33,406 nt of DNA from Priapulus caudatus. Lineage: Eukaryota > Priapulida > Priapulimorpha > Priapulimorphida > Priapulidae. A program made the position numbers and the translations under genes. The stretch is from assembly GCF_000485595.1 (NCBI RefSeq), contig NW_014577339.1, positions 133,729-167,134 of the forward strand, read 5' to 3'. The notes below the pieces were generated by a model, which saw nothing but the letters and a program-made list of their open reading frames with translations, had not been told where the DNA came from and did no database searches. Below are positions 1 to 11,476 of the stretch, in pieces; within the stretch, counting starts at the first letter, position 1; every line of letters begins with the position of its first letter.

Positions 1-188
1 CCCCCTTCTTTTACACCTCTTGACCTTTGACCTTTGACCCCCAGCTTCGACATCCCAACGGATTACCCCCCCACGTCCCGAATATCGTGACCGTACGTCG
101 AGCGGTTAAGATTTGTGCCCAACTGTTGACGGACGGACAATCATGCGATTCTACAAGCTGCACCTGACTACGTCAGATGAGCTAAAAA
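1..188 (+). repeat. Dispersed DR1-rich repeat, copy 1 (truncated by window start)
   Basis: It matches the 3' third of copies at 15980-16557 and 27413-27966. Shared parts: the TGACCTTTGACCTTTGACCC block (21-40), CCCGAATATCGTGACC, TCGAGCGGTTAAGATTTGTG, a short GACGGACGGAC run and the 3' end CATGCGATTCTACAAGCTGC leading to a CATCTGAC-like hairpin and GAGCTAAAAA. All three copies stop being alike right after AAAAA. No protein domain is recognised in it. Confidence 0.85.
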
Positions 189-1630
189 CAGGAAAAAAAC
201 ACTCAACTTATTTATACGACGCGATTCTGTGCTCACAATAGGAACTACACGTGCATAGCGGCGCACACACCGCCAGTGTCTATCTACACTCAGTTACCGA
301 CTCATATTATGGCTTTAACTGTACGCTCGCGGTCAGCAAACTTTTAATTGGCTATTAATAAATTCGATCACTCACAGGCGGCGAGTAAAACGGCGCCTGC
401 CTCGCGGCGCGCTGGACGTGATGCGGTCATGATGCCGAGGCGCGCCGAGGATTGACACAGTCACAGGTCTTCCAATCACAGCCTACGCCACACCAAGGTT
501 TTATATTTTTAAATATGGGGACCCATTGGACCATCAAATTGCTGATCTCAGAAACTAGGGCACACTGCTAGACTAGAAGGCTGTTTAGCGCACTGCGCTA
601 CGTCCTTCTGTTGCATTTTCGCATTTCCGTAATCAGAATAAGGGCACACACACGCGCCTTCTTCGTTGATGGGCATGAATGGGGGGTCAACGACATGACC
701 CGTTACTGCGTGTAGGTGTTTGGCGAGAATGTTTGCTTTTCGTAAATAATGAAATGCCCGGCCGATGCATTTCGCACCGAAGAGGAAAAATTAGGCATTT
801 TTACCCACTTTCGGAAGTGAACGAGTGTCATTCATTGAACACTGAAGTTTTTCTTAAAATTAAATAATTCCGAAAATTCCTAACCGCGCTACTCGATTGT
901 TTTAGCCAATGAACGTAGCTGTGTGTGAGACGTCTTGCCCGCGCGCTTTATGCTTGGCTTAGCGGGCCTCGAAATGGATATAATTATATATCCTAACATT
1001 GATCGCCTAGATATATCGCTTAATATTGGAAGCACGTACCTCGCAACACGCGTGTTTGTTTACATATAGCTTTGTGACATCAGGATGGGCGGTGTCGGGA
1101 GTTCTGCGATGATATCCTCGTAATTTCTCAGTATTTCTTAGGGTGCATGGAACATTTTACCAATTTAGTGATGTCAGTTAGTCACGGATATGTCACAGTA
1201 AGTACTAACCAATTTTGCACACAGGCGGTCGATCATTGTGAAAAATTGTGTGAAGATTTATTTTTATTGAGACGTTCCAAGTGCCTGTGCTTTCATCAGT
1301 CTTGTACGTCAATGCACGTGCGTCAAGAGCCATAAACTCAACACAATTTCATCTCTGTTATTGTTTGTGCCTGAATGCGTGATTGATCAGGGAGGGGGTG
1401 CATGTAAGAGACAGCCATTTTCTTTGGGGTTCCAAAAAACACAATTCCACTTGACAATTTCATGGGCCATTTCAATTGGAAGCTCTGCATAATGGACCCG
1501 CAACAAGCCCTTTGACTGACTAGTCAAGAAATTCAAAGGTCTGTATATTGCTCTTATTTAGCTGCCGATAGTTGTTATTTAGAACAAAGTCTTCATTGTT
1601 ATCTTCTAAAACTACAGACCATCCGCTAAC
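189..1630. other. Unassigned unique-looking sequence
   Basis: Mixed composition with short ORFs up to about 62 codons that show no recognisable protein. I see no RNA gene, clear transposon end or splice-flanked exon here. Confidence 0.4.
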
Positions 1631-1634
1631 CGTT

Positions 1635-1677
1635 GTGGAGACGTGCGCCGGGCCTCGAATTTGGCGCACGTCTCCAC
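1635..1677. repeat. Perfect 15-bp inverted repeat with 13-nt loop
   Basis: GTGGAGACGTGCGCC at 1635-1649 and its exact reverse complement at 1663-1677 flank a 13-nt loop. A perfect GC-rich stem of this length stands out locally. It could be a small hairpin RNA precursor, the core of a foldback element or a replication-slippage product. Confidence 0.8.
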
Positions 1678-1929
1678 TGCGGACAGGGCTTCATACTTGA
1701 ACATCCCCGCGGTCGCGTGCGCAAATCCCGCGGAACTGCCCGTCTCATCCGCGCGCAGCGCTCAGGATCAACAGCAAAGCTGTGCCACGCAATCTTGTAT
1801 CATGTCTCTCTGGATTGCAACATAGTGATCTGTACTGACTGACGGATGGATGAGCGACAGCTTCATTTCACGGTTGACCGGAGAGTCTGTGCCATAACAT
1901 TCGCGCGACAAAAGAAGCAACTAGTGAAA

Positions 1930-4690
1930 TATGCTGTCCCTCCCCCTCTCTCTCATGTGATGCTGCCCCTCCCCCTCTCTCTCATGTGATGCTGCCCCTC
2001 CCTCCCCCTCTCTCTCATTGTTGATTGCTGGCCCCTCCCCTCTCTTCATGTGATGCTGCCCCTCCCCTCGCCTCTCTATGATGAATGCTGCCCTCCTCCC
2101 CTCATCTCTTCATGGTGATGCTGCCCTTCTCCTGTCTACTTCATGTGATGCTGCCGCCTCCCCCTACTCTCTCATGTGATGCTGCCCCTCCCCTCTCTCT
2201 CATGTGATTGCTGCCCCTCCCTCCCCCATCTCTCTCATGTGATTGCTGCTCCCCTCTCTTCACTGTGATGCTTGCCCCTTCTCCTTCTGCTCAATGTGAT
2301 GCTGCCCTCCCTCCCCCTCTCTCTCATTGTGATGCCTGCCCCTCCCTCTCTCTCTCTTGTGTGTTGCCCCTCCCCCTTCTCTCTCTCTCTCATGTTGATG
2401 CTGCCTCCCTTCCCCTCTCTCTCTCATGTAATGCCTGCCCCTACCCTCTGCTCTCTCTCATGTGATGCTGTCCCTCTCCGCCCTTTCTCTCTCATGTGCA
2501 GTGCCTGCCCCTCCCCCTATCTCATTTGATGCTGCCCCCTCTCCTTCCATCCATGTGATGCTGCCCTCTTCCTTCCCTCATGTGATGCCTTGCCCCTCCC
2601 CCTCTTCTCTCATGTCTGATAGCTGGCCCTCCCCTTCTCTCTCATGTGATGATGTCCCTCCCGTCTCATCTCATTGTGATCTGCGCCCTCCTCCTTCCTT
2701 CTTTCATGTGAATGCCTGCCCCTCCTCCTCTCTTCATGTGATGTCGCCCCCAGCTGCCCCTCCCCCTCTTCTCACTGTGATGCATGCTGCCTTCCCGCCC
2801 TCTCTTCATGTGATGCTGGCACGCTTCTCTTGTGCCCCTCTCCAGCTCTCTCTACATGCTGATGTGCCCCTCCCTCCCCTCTCTCTCTCATGCTGATGCT
2901 GTCCTCCGCCCCTACTCTCTCATTGTGATAGCTGCCCCTCCCACTTTCTCTCGTCAATGGTGATATGCTGCCCACCTCTCCCTCATTGTGGATGCTTGCC
3001 CCTTCCCTATTTTCTCTCAATGTTGATTGCTGCCCCTCCCCCATATCTCTCATGTGATGTCTGTCCCACTCCCCTCTCTCTCATGTGATGCTGGGGCCCT
3101 CCCCCTCTCTTCATGTGATGCGCTCCCTCCCCCCTCTCTGCTCATGTGATGCATGCCCCTCCCTCCCTCTTCTCTCTCATGTGATGCTGCCCCCTGTCTC
3201 TTCGTGTGAGCGTGCCCCTTCCCTCCCCCTATCTCTCTTCATGTGATGCTTGCCCCCTCCCTCTCTCTCATGTGACCTGACTGCTGCCCCTCCCTCCCCT
3301 ATCTCATCTCATGTGATGCCTGCCCTTCCCCTCTCTTCTTCATCGTGATGCTGCCCCTCCCCCCTTCTCGTCATGTGCATGCCTTCGCCCCTCCCTCCCC
3401 CTCTCTCTTCATGTGATTGCTGCCCCTCCCCCATCTCTCTCATGTGATGCATGGCCCCTCCCTCCCTCACCCCTACTCTCTCATGCGTGATGCTGGCCCC
3501 TCCCCTCGCTTTCTCATTGTGATTTCTGCCCCTCCCTTCCCTCTCTCTCTGTGATGCTGCCCTCCTCGCTCTGTGACGCCCGCTCTCCCTTCTCTCGATC
3601 ATTGGTGATGCTGCCCCTCCCCCTCTCTCTTCATGTTTTGATAGCATGCCCCTCCCTCCTCTCATGTGATGCTGCCCCCCCCTCTCTCTCATGTGATTGC
3701 TGCCCTCCCTCCCCTCTCTTCATGTTGATGCCTGGCTCCCTCCCTCTTCTTCATGATCGGTACCTCCTAATGTAGATTGGCTGGCCCCTCCCACTCATCT
3801 CTCATGTGATGCTGCCCCCGTCTGCCCTCATGTGATGCGTGGCCCCTCCACTGTTCTCTCATGTCATTCTGCGTCCCTCCCCTATCTCTATGTGATGCTG
3901 CCCTCAGCCCCTCTCTCTCATGTGATGCTCGCTCCCTCCCCTCTTCTACTCAGTGTGATGCCTGTCGCCCTCCCCTCTCTCTCATGTGATGCATGCCTAC
4001 CCATCCTCTCTCATCATGTGATGACTGCCCCACTGTCTCTCACTGTTGCATTGCATGCCCCTCCCGTCTCTACTCATGTTGATGCTTGCCGCCTCCTCCC
4101 CCTCTCTCTTCATGTTGATGTGCCCCTACCCCTCTCTCTCATGTGATGCTGCCCCTCCCTCCCTTCTCTCTATGTTGATTGCTGCCTTTCCCCTCTTCTC
4201 TCATGTGATGCATGCCCCTCCCCCTTTCTCTCTGTGATGCTGCCCTCCCTCCCCTCTCTGCTCATGTGATGCTGCCCCCTCCCTCCCCTCTCTTCATGGC
4301 TGATGCTGCCCCCCCCTCTCTCTCATTGTGATGCTGCCCTCCCTCCCTCCCCCTCTCTCTCATGTGATGCTGCCCCCCCTTCTCTCTTCATGCTGATGCT
4401 GCCTTCATCCTTCTCTCATTGTGATGCTTTGCCCCTCCCCCCCTCTCTCATGTGATGCTGCCCTCTCCTTCGCCCCTCATGGATGCTCCCTCTTCTCATC
4501 TGATGATCTCCCTTTCTCCCGTCTGTATGCTTTGCCCCTCTCCCTTTCACTCTGATTGTTACCTTCTCTCCCTCTCCACCTGATGCTACTCCCCTCTCTC
4601 ATCTGAATGATAGCCCCTCTGATCTCCCTCTTTAATGTTAATGCTACTTCCCCTCTCTCACTCTGCATTGTCTGCAGGATGTTGAAGCTC
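1930..4690. repeat. Pyrimidine-rich satellite array, unit about 28-30 bp
   Basis: About 2.7 kb of head-to-tail copies around the consensus TGCTGCCCCTCCCC then CTCTCTCTCATGTGA. Unit length drifts by one to three bases from copy to copy, mostly by single-base gains or losses. The + strand is almost purine-free apart from the ATGTGATG block. ORFs through it are composition artefacts. Confidence 0.92.
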
Positions 4691-4779
4691 GATTGCAGAG
4701 CAAACAAAGCCAAAATTGCTCGCAGTAAATTAATTGTGAACCGAATAATTTACCATCGCGTTAGGTGGAGGCAGTGTGT

Positions 4780-6690
4780 GAGGCATTGGAAGTGGCATGG
4801 AGTGTGTTAATGGAGGACTGATGGGTGAGAGACTAGTGCGGTGAAGGTGTGGGGTGGGTCCGACAGAACTGCTGGTGGATTTGAGAGTGTGGGGATGGAC
4901 GCGAGAGACTGGCGGTGGACGGAGGTCGTGGTGGATGACGGAGAGTACTGGTGGACGGAGAGTGTGGTGGAGAAAAGTGTGGTGGGCGGAGAGTGTGGTG
5001 GGTGGACAGACTGGTGGGTAGAGAGTGGCGGGGAGTGTGTGAGTAGATGGCAGAGACTGGTGGATGGAGAGTGTGTCTTGGTGGGTGGACAGGTGTGTGT
5101 GGGTGACGGAGCTGATGGTGAAGGAGAGTGTGGTGGGAGCGAGTGTGCGTGGCGTGGACGTACTGCCGTGGTGGAGGTGTGGTGGGTGGAGAGTGTGATG
5201 ACGGTGAGAGTGGTGGTGGAGTGATGTGCGTGGAATGGAGTAAGAGTGGTGGGTGGACAAACTTGTGGGTGGAGACGTGATGTCGTGGGGTGGGAGAGGT
5301 GGTGAGAGTGTGGTAAGAGTGTGGTGGATGGGACGAGAGGTTGGTGGCTGGAGAGTGGGTGGGATGGAGTGTGTGCGTTGGATGGAGTTGTACGTGGATG
5401 GTGAGAGTGTGTTGCGGTTGAGAGTGTGGTGGGTGCGAGAGTGTGGATGGGTGAAGTGTGGTGGATGGAGTGTGAGGGTGGACTGTGTGTGGATGGAGTG
5501 GTCGGGTGGAGAGCTGTGCGTGGCATGGATTGTGCGTGGGTGGAGAGGTGGTGGATGGAGTTGTGTGGTGATGCGATGGAGATGTGTGGTGGCGTGGAGT
5601 GTGGCTGGGTGCAGAGTGTTGGTGGATGGAGAGAGTGTGGTGTGGGTGGAGAGTGTGGATTGGTCGAGTTGTCGGTGCGGTGCAGTAGGTGGTGGATGGA
5701 TTGGGAGTCTGTTGGTGGGTCGAGTGTGGTGGGGGCAGAGTGTGGTGGCATGGATGGGAGAGTCGTGTCGTGGGTGGAGTGTGTGGGTGCGAGTTGGGTG
5801 GAATGGATGGAGGACTGGTGGATGGAGAGTGTGCGTGGGTGGACAGTGTGCCGTGGATCGGATGGAGAGTGTGGCAGTCGGGTGGAAGAGAGAGTGTATG
5901 GATGGACGTGGTTACGTGGATGGGAGTGGTGCGTGAATGGAGGGGTGGGATGGAGTGTGTGCGTGGTGCAGAGTGTGGTGGATGGAGTGTGTGTGGGTGG
6001 ATGGGTGGAGTGTGGTGGGGGGAGTTTCGTGCGTGGAGAGTGTGGTGGCTGGGATGTGTGATGAGAGCTGGTGGATGGAGTGTGGTGTGTGGAATGGAGA
6101 GTGTGGTGGAGGGAATGTGTGCACGTGGGTGGAGAGTGTGTGTGGGTGGGAGTGGTGTGGTTGGATGGAGTGTGTGTGGGTGGAAATGGTGAGTGGATGG
6201 ATGTGTGTGCGTGGAGAGTGTGGGGGATGCGGAGAGTGGTGGGTGGAGAGTGTGGTGGTGGAGGTGTGTGTGGATGAGGTGTGGTGGTGGCAGAAAGGTG
6301 GCGTGCGGCATTGGAGAGGTGTGGTCTGGTGCAGAGTGTGGTGGTGCAGAGTGTGTGGTAGGATGGGATGAGGCAGCATGCGTAGTGGGGATTAGTGTGG
6401 TGACGAGGTGGAGAGTTGTGGTGGACATGGCATTGGGAGAGTTGTAGGTGGGTGGATGCAGGGTGGTGGATGGACGTGTGAGTGTGTCGGGCTGTGTGGT
6501 GGATGCGAGAGTTGGTGGGTGAGAGCAGGTGCGTGAGAGATGGAAGAGTGGTGGGTGGAGTGTGGTGAGGGAGTGTGTGGTGGGTGGAGAGTGTGGTGTG
6601 TGGACCAGTGGTGGCATGCCGGAGTGTCTCGTGGATGGAGTGTCTGGTGGGTGGGAGCATGTGGTGGAGGATCATTGTGGTGACCAGCAA
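4780..6690. repeat. G/T-rich minisatellite array
   Basis: About 1.9 kb of imperfect copies built from GGTGGATGGAGAGTGTGG and GGTGGGTGGAGAGTG, with many one-base insertions and deletions. The long His/Thr/Pro/Ser-rich minus-strand ORFs and Gly/Trp/Val-rich plus-strand ORFs are shadows of the repeat. Confidence 0.9.
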
Positions 6691-7369
6691 GTAGAATAAC
6701 AACAAGTAACGACGCGTTATTGCGCATCACTGCCAACGCGACACAATAAAAGCACGTAAATCATCATAAACGCACTTATTAACTGCTGTGAATAGATTAC
6801 ACGAGGTGTACGTGTCAGCAACCAGCGATCACGGGGGGGGGGGCGGTTAGCTAGCGCAGGCTCTGCTCAGTCACACATAGGGGTTGCACTAACGACCAAG
6901 CACGCTTACTGTGTTGGCTCACCTCACCACAGGATCACTAAACTAGCAGGCCACCAACCATATGAGTGGCACTGCGCGGCGATTCATACAGCATTTAGAG
7001 AGAGTTAAGGCGATCAACGTTTGCTCAAGTAGATAGAAGAACGCGTTGCGTGCTTGTATACGCGTGGGTGCCTGGGTGCGCTAGTCCGTGGCTAAGCTTA
7101 CGTTGGAACGACACGACAAAAAAGAAACGTGGGACCACACTTGTCTGAAAATGTATACCCCGTCAACGCGCCACGCCGGCAAGGTTATGCCTCTAGAGTT
7201 CCTCAGATTCCGAAGCGGCAGACGAATTCACAAACTCAGGTGCTTTTAACAGATTCAATACTTTGCGCGTGCCGACAATGCCGTCTAATTACACGTAATG
7301 CAAACACTGAGATAAAACGCACGGCTTTAAAGTAGTGGAAACTACATCCCGCTCGGTGATTCATGAACA
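6691..7369. other. Unassigned spacer with an 11-G run
   Basis: Non-repetitive sequence between satellites. A G homopolymer of 11 lies at 6833-6843. No gene recognised. Confidence 0.4.
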
Positions 7370-7438
7370 AGAGACACACACCCACGCACCGACACACATA
7401 CACACACACACTCACACACTCACACACATACACACACT

Positions 7439-7475
<37 letters not shown>

Positions 7476-7650
7476 CACACGCACACACACCACGCAACAC
7501 ACACACACACATACACACACACTCCACGCACACACACCACACACACACACACACAACAGCCACAACACACACACACACATACACACAACCACTCACGACA
7601 CACGCACACACACACACACACACCATACACACACACCACACACACACAGC
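7370..7650. repeat. (CA)n microsatellite, interrupted
   Basis: Nearly continuous CA dinucleotides on the + strand, with interruptions such as CATA, CTCA and CGCA. Cys/Val- and His/Thr-rich ORFs here are artefacts. Confidence 0.95.
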
Positions 7651-7659
7651 ATAACCAGT

Positions 7660-8158
7660 GCCCCAGATAGCTTGCGTATTGCGTAAAATAACGCATATGA
7701 ATTTCATACAACACGCATGTAATAATTTTCAAAGGTATGCGTATAGATACGCTGTGTTTTAATAAATAGTACATGAAGAAAACAAACAGATCGTATCAGG
7801 TACGCTAACCTTCCATTCTACTCCCGTATCGGCTTTGGCTCTAAATCACATTTGATTTAGAATATAAGAAATTGCACGTTAATCTGCGTAACCTGACATG
7901 GGTTTGGACACCGCCCCAAAGAACGGCAGGGTCTTTGGGTTGGTGTACAATCACTATGTCAAGTTTGTGGTGGAGTACTCTTAAACTAATGAGGTTGTAA
8001 AGGCAAGATATGTTAATATTCTGGTCGATACTCATACTAAGAAAAATATGATGATGTACTGCCAACAAGGCAGTACTCATAGGGATCTTCCCGATACTCA
8101 ACATAAAAAAAATGATGAGTAAATACTCATCAACGCCAAAAATTATCTGGAGCACTGA
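7660..8158. other. Unassigned spacer with two short hairpins
   Basis: AT-rich unique sequence. GTACTGCC and GGCAGTAC flank AACAA near 8055-8075, and GATGAGTA and TACTCATC flank AA at 8113-8130. No gene recognised. Confidence 0.4.
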
Positions 8159-8159
8159 T

Positions 8160-8272
8160 ACACACACACACCACACACACACACAACACTACACACACAC
8201 ACACACACATACACACACCACACACACCACACCCACGCACACCCACGCACTACACACACATACACACACACT

Positions 8273-8321
<49 letters not shown>

Positions 8322-8850
8322 CACACACACACACACACACAACACACACACACACACATACACACACCACACACACACATACACCACACACACACAGCCA
8401 CGCACACCCACGCACACACACACACACATACACACGCACTCACGCACACAAAACACCACACACACCACGCCACACCACATACATAACACACACACTCACA
8501 CACACACACATACACACACACTCACGCACACACACACACACGCACGCACGCACGCACGAACGCATGCACGCACACACGTGCAAGCATGCACACACACGCG
8601 CGCACAAGCATGCACGCACACACACACACACACATACACACACACACACACACGCACACTCACACACCACACACACACACGCCACGCACGAACGCACACA
8701 ACGCACACACGTGCAAGCATGCACACACACGCGCGCACAAGCATGCACGCACACACACACACATACACACACACTCACGCACGCACACGCACGCACGCAC
8801 ACGCACGCACGAAAGCATGCACACACACGCACACACACACACACACACAA
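8160..8850. repeat. Compound (CA)n / (CGCA)n microsatellite
   Basis: Long CA tracts mixed with CGCA and CATA. A roughly 125-bp block (GTGCAAGCATGCACACACAC followed by GCGCGCACAAGCATGCACGC) occurs twice, near 8578 and 8709, showing local duplication inside the array. Confidence 0.93.
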
Positions 8851-8853
8851 AGA

Positions 8854-8877
8854 GACTAGCACGCACGCACGCACTCA

Positions 8878-8921
<44 letters not shown>

Positions 8922-8962
8922 CACACACATACTAGCACACACCCACCCAAGCACGCACGCAC
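8854..8962. repeat. (GCAC)n tetranucleotide array
   Basis: Tandem GCAC/CGCA units, longest run about 8877-8921, with breaks (ACTC, ACACACAC, CCCACCCAAGC). Confidence 0.92.
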
Positions 8963-9286
8963 TCAAGTAAAGTAATCAAGCGCAATGCTTTGTGTACTTG
9001 TACCTCCAACCCCGCCCTTCCATCATCCCGTACACTACTGCTCGCTTGTGACCGCAGCCTAACCTACCCGCCCAAATCACTCTGCCCGGTCTCCCGATGC
9101 TAGTTCGGCCGTGAAGCCTGCAGTGATGGGAATCGCCAGGAGCATCGCTCTCAGCCTCTTCCTCATCACGTCCTAAGCCAACGCGCCTCGCTGCGAACGA
9201 TGCTCCAGCCACTTAACGATGAAGCGTGGCGACAGAGTGAGCGCAGGCTTTTCATTGCTTCTAATCTAACAAACAGCTCCCCTCGG

Positions 9287-9287
9287 G

Positions 9288-9339
<52 letters not shown>
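9287..9339. repeat. (GTGC)13 array, inverted relative to the GCAC array
   Basis: About 13 perfect GTGC units in 53 bp. On the opposite strand this is the same tetranucleotide as the 8.9-kb array, so the two form inverted arms about 370 bp apart. Confidence 0.95.
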
Positions 9340-9960
9340 GACTCGCGCGTGCACAGAGAAAACCCTAGATGCTCGACACAATATCGGCTGTACCATGCCG
9401 CGGGGCTTCCTCTCTCTCCGGCTTCTCCTCTCGCGGGGATATTGTCTGCCGCATTGTCCACGCCGCATTAGCCGATACGCATCATCCTAGGCTCTGCATC
9501 GAGCGAGGCAACAACCTCGCGTGCAATTATGGAATCGAGAAAACATCCGCGAGTTGAACAGTCGTCGGGAAAAGCGGCACGATGGGGTGGGTGCTACACC
9601 GATAGCCACCAACACCAGACGCGCAGAGTTTCGCTCCGATCATACAATGTCACGCGGCCGCTCGTTAAAAGCAATGAGCTTTCAATGCGACATCACCGGC
9701 GTTGCCATGGCGACCACACGCTATTGATCACGCGGAGCTCGGATTCGGAATGCGATTTCCCCTACTAGAAGCCACACGGGAGAGTGCGGCCAGCGCGCTG
9801 CGACAGTCGCGATCATACGAGAGATATGATCGTGAGTTGATGAAACCCACGGGCACGTTCTTGCTAGCTTTCGTTCGATCGGCAGCCTGGCGTGCGACCT
9901 GCAATATCGACCACGCCAACGTGTGTGTGCTCACCTAGCCATCGGTCTCAGAAAGAAGCA
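9340..9960. other. CpG-rich stretch, candidate regulatory region
   Basis: Visibly richer in CpG (CGCG, GCGGCC, CGATCG) than its surroundings and free of simple repeats. It holds an X-box-like motif. It could be a small CpG island or an unrecognised 5' exon. Short ORFs here show no known domain. Confidence 0.35.
9701..9714. promoter_or_regulatory. X-box (RFX-type) motif
   Basis: GTTGCCATGGCGAC fits the RYYNYY-N(1-3)-RRNRAC consensus with a 2-nt spacer. RFX factors bind such sites in ciliary and other gene promoters. No gene start is identified nearby. Confidence 0.4.
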
Positions 9961-10004
9961 GGTCACACGTGCAAAAAGCTTGATTGGTTATATATTGATT
10001 AAGC

Positions 10005-10160
10005 TTTTGGTAAAGCTAGACCAGGTTGTACGAGATTACATGCGTGCGCTACAAATTCACAACTTGAATCACTTCGTTGCCCAGCAACATTTTTAGAATC
10101 TACTTATTGCAATGCTGATTGGCTAGAACTACCTGCCAATCACTCCAGGCAGACAGCTCA
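10005..10160 (+). repeat. Dispersed repeat, copy a
   Basis: It shares AAGCTAGACCAG, the following TTRTACG, and near its end TAG...AACTACCTG(C/T)CAATCA with 21315-21465, in the same order and spacing. The family is unknown to me. Confidence 0.6.
10076..10088. promoter_or_regulatory. Second X-box-like motif
   Basis: GTTGCCCAGCAAC fits the X-box consensus with a 1-nt spacer, 362 bp after the first. It falls within a stretch that is also present, without the motif, near 21.4 kb. Confidence 0.35.
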
Positions 10161-11042
10161 ACAGCAGCGGCTAGTTTAAAAGCTGCACTACTTCTCCAAG
10201 CATTTCTGAACAGCAAAGGAAACGCTGAGATATCCTCAATACTGTGACTAATCAGCTAGACTGATAAGAACGAGCGAAGCATCGACAGGCTCACACGTAG
10301 AAGCACAACACCGTCTAACGCATCCACCTGCCTCACCTTAATGCCTTGTCACCTCGCAGACAGAGTAAATAACACACCTAATAGGACACAAATTTCACAG
10401 CAACGACATGTGCTGTAGCTGGCCTCCTTACTTGCATCGGAAAATCGATATTTGCCGATTATTGCCGATATCGACAGCAATAAACCCCCACCTGGCGTGT
10501 CTTCCCATAAATTCCACGTTGTGTATGTGTCCCTCCCAGTCCCAGTCTTATATCAACGTTGATAAATATTAAGGTGCATCGGTGCCCCTCCTTTGAAGGC
10601 ACTGTTTGCCTTGGTGCACTTCCAACTTGTGGTGGTGCAGTAAAATTCCTGATTAAACCCATGTGAATGGTTACCTTGCCCTATAAAATTACAATTCGAA
10701 CACTGGTTCGAGTTGGTGGGATAAAGACAGTGCACCTGAGCCGGTCGGATAAACATAATACACCTAAACTGATAGGGTAAACATATCACAGCTAAGCTGG
10801 TAGGATAAACATATTACAGCTAAGCTGGTGGGATTAACATAACACATCTAAGCTGGTGGGATTAACATAACACATCTAAGCTGGTGGGATTAACACAAAA
10901 CATCTAAGCTGGTGGGATTAACATAACACATCTAAGCTGGTGGGATTAACACAACACATCTAAGCTGGTGGGATTAACATAACACATCTAAGCTGGTGGG
11001 ATTAACACAACACATCTAAGCTGGTGGGATTAACATAACACA

Positions 11043-11067
11043 NNNNNNNNNNNNNNNNNNNNNNNNN
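11043..11067. other. Assembly gap (25 N)
   Basis: A run of 25 N inside the satellite; its true length is unknown. Confidence 1.
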
Positions 11068-11217
11068 AATTGAACACATCTAAGCTGGCCGCTGATCGCT
11101 TGTCGTTATACCCTACAACCCCTAACCTTAACACCCATTTCACAGAGATTAACGCATCGGAGTAACATATATGTACGTTACCTATACGACAACAACCCTT
11201 CTTGCTGCTCTAACTAT

Positions 11218-11476
11218 CGCCCTATAGGCGTCTATGTCCCCCAGGTACTGCGAAACGTACCCTGAGGTACGGCTCCGGGTCACTACCGGACAACCGTACC
11301 CTCGGCTAACTATTATGATATGCGTCTAAGGGTTGAGGGCTTAGGGAGTAGTGGTATGGCAACATCCCTAGACTTGTTAGGTGAGAGCTAGGCGACGGAT
11401 ACGGTCCGCATAAGTAAGATCAGTACCAGGGTACAGTTCCGGCTAGTACCCTGGCGCCGGACATTAACCTTCTCAG
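11218..11476. mobile_element. Foldback element with telomere-like core, copy 1 (indel-rich)
   Basis: The left arm (GTCTATGTCCCCCAGGTACT..., AACGTACCCTG) and right arm (CAGGGTACAGTTCCGG, CAGTACCCTGG-like) are degraded versions of the 15361-15652 element. Between them lies GTCTAAGGGTTGAGGGCTTA. The flanks CTCTAACTAT and CTCTACTATC look like a target duplication with one indel. It sits in the low-quality block of the satellite. Confidence 0.65.

Noticed and set aside
2208-4237. Ser/Pro/Leu-rich plus-strand ORFs
   Set aside because: Translations of the CT-rich satellite; overlapping frames are equally open and unit indels break any constant repeat protein.
4807-6705. Very long His/Thr/Pro/Ser-rich minus-strand ORFs (632 and 594 codons)
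   Set aside because: They run through the GT-rich minisatellite in several frames at once. The length comes from the repeat lacking stop codons, and no domain or normal composition is present.
7370-8960. CRISPR-like array
   Set aside because: Simple dinucleotide and tetranucleotide repeats without unique spacers, in an animal genome.
7236-8975. Cys/Val-rich and His/Thr-rich ORFs on both strands
   Set aside because: Direct translations of CA, TG and CGCA microsatellites in all frames.
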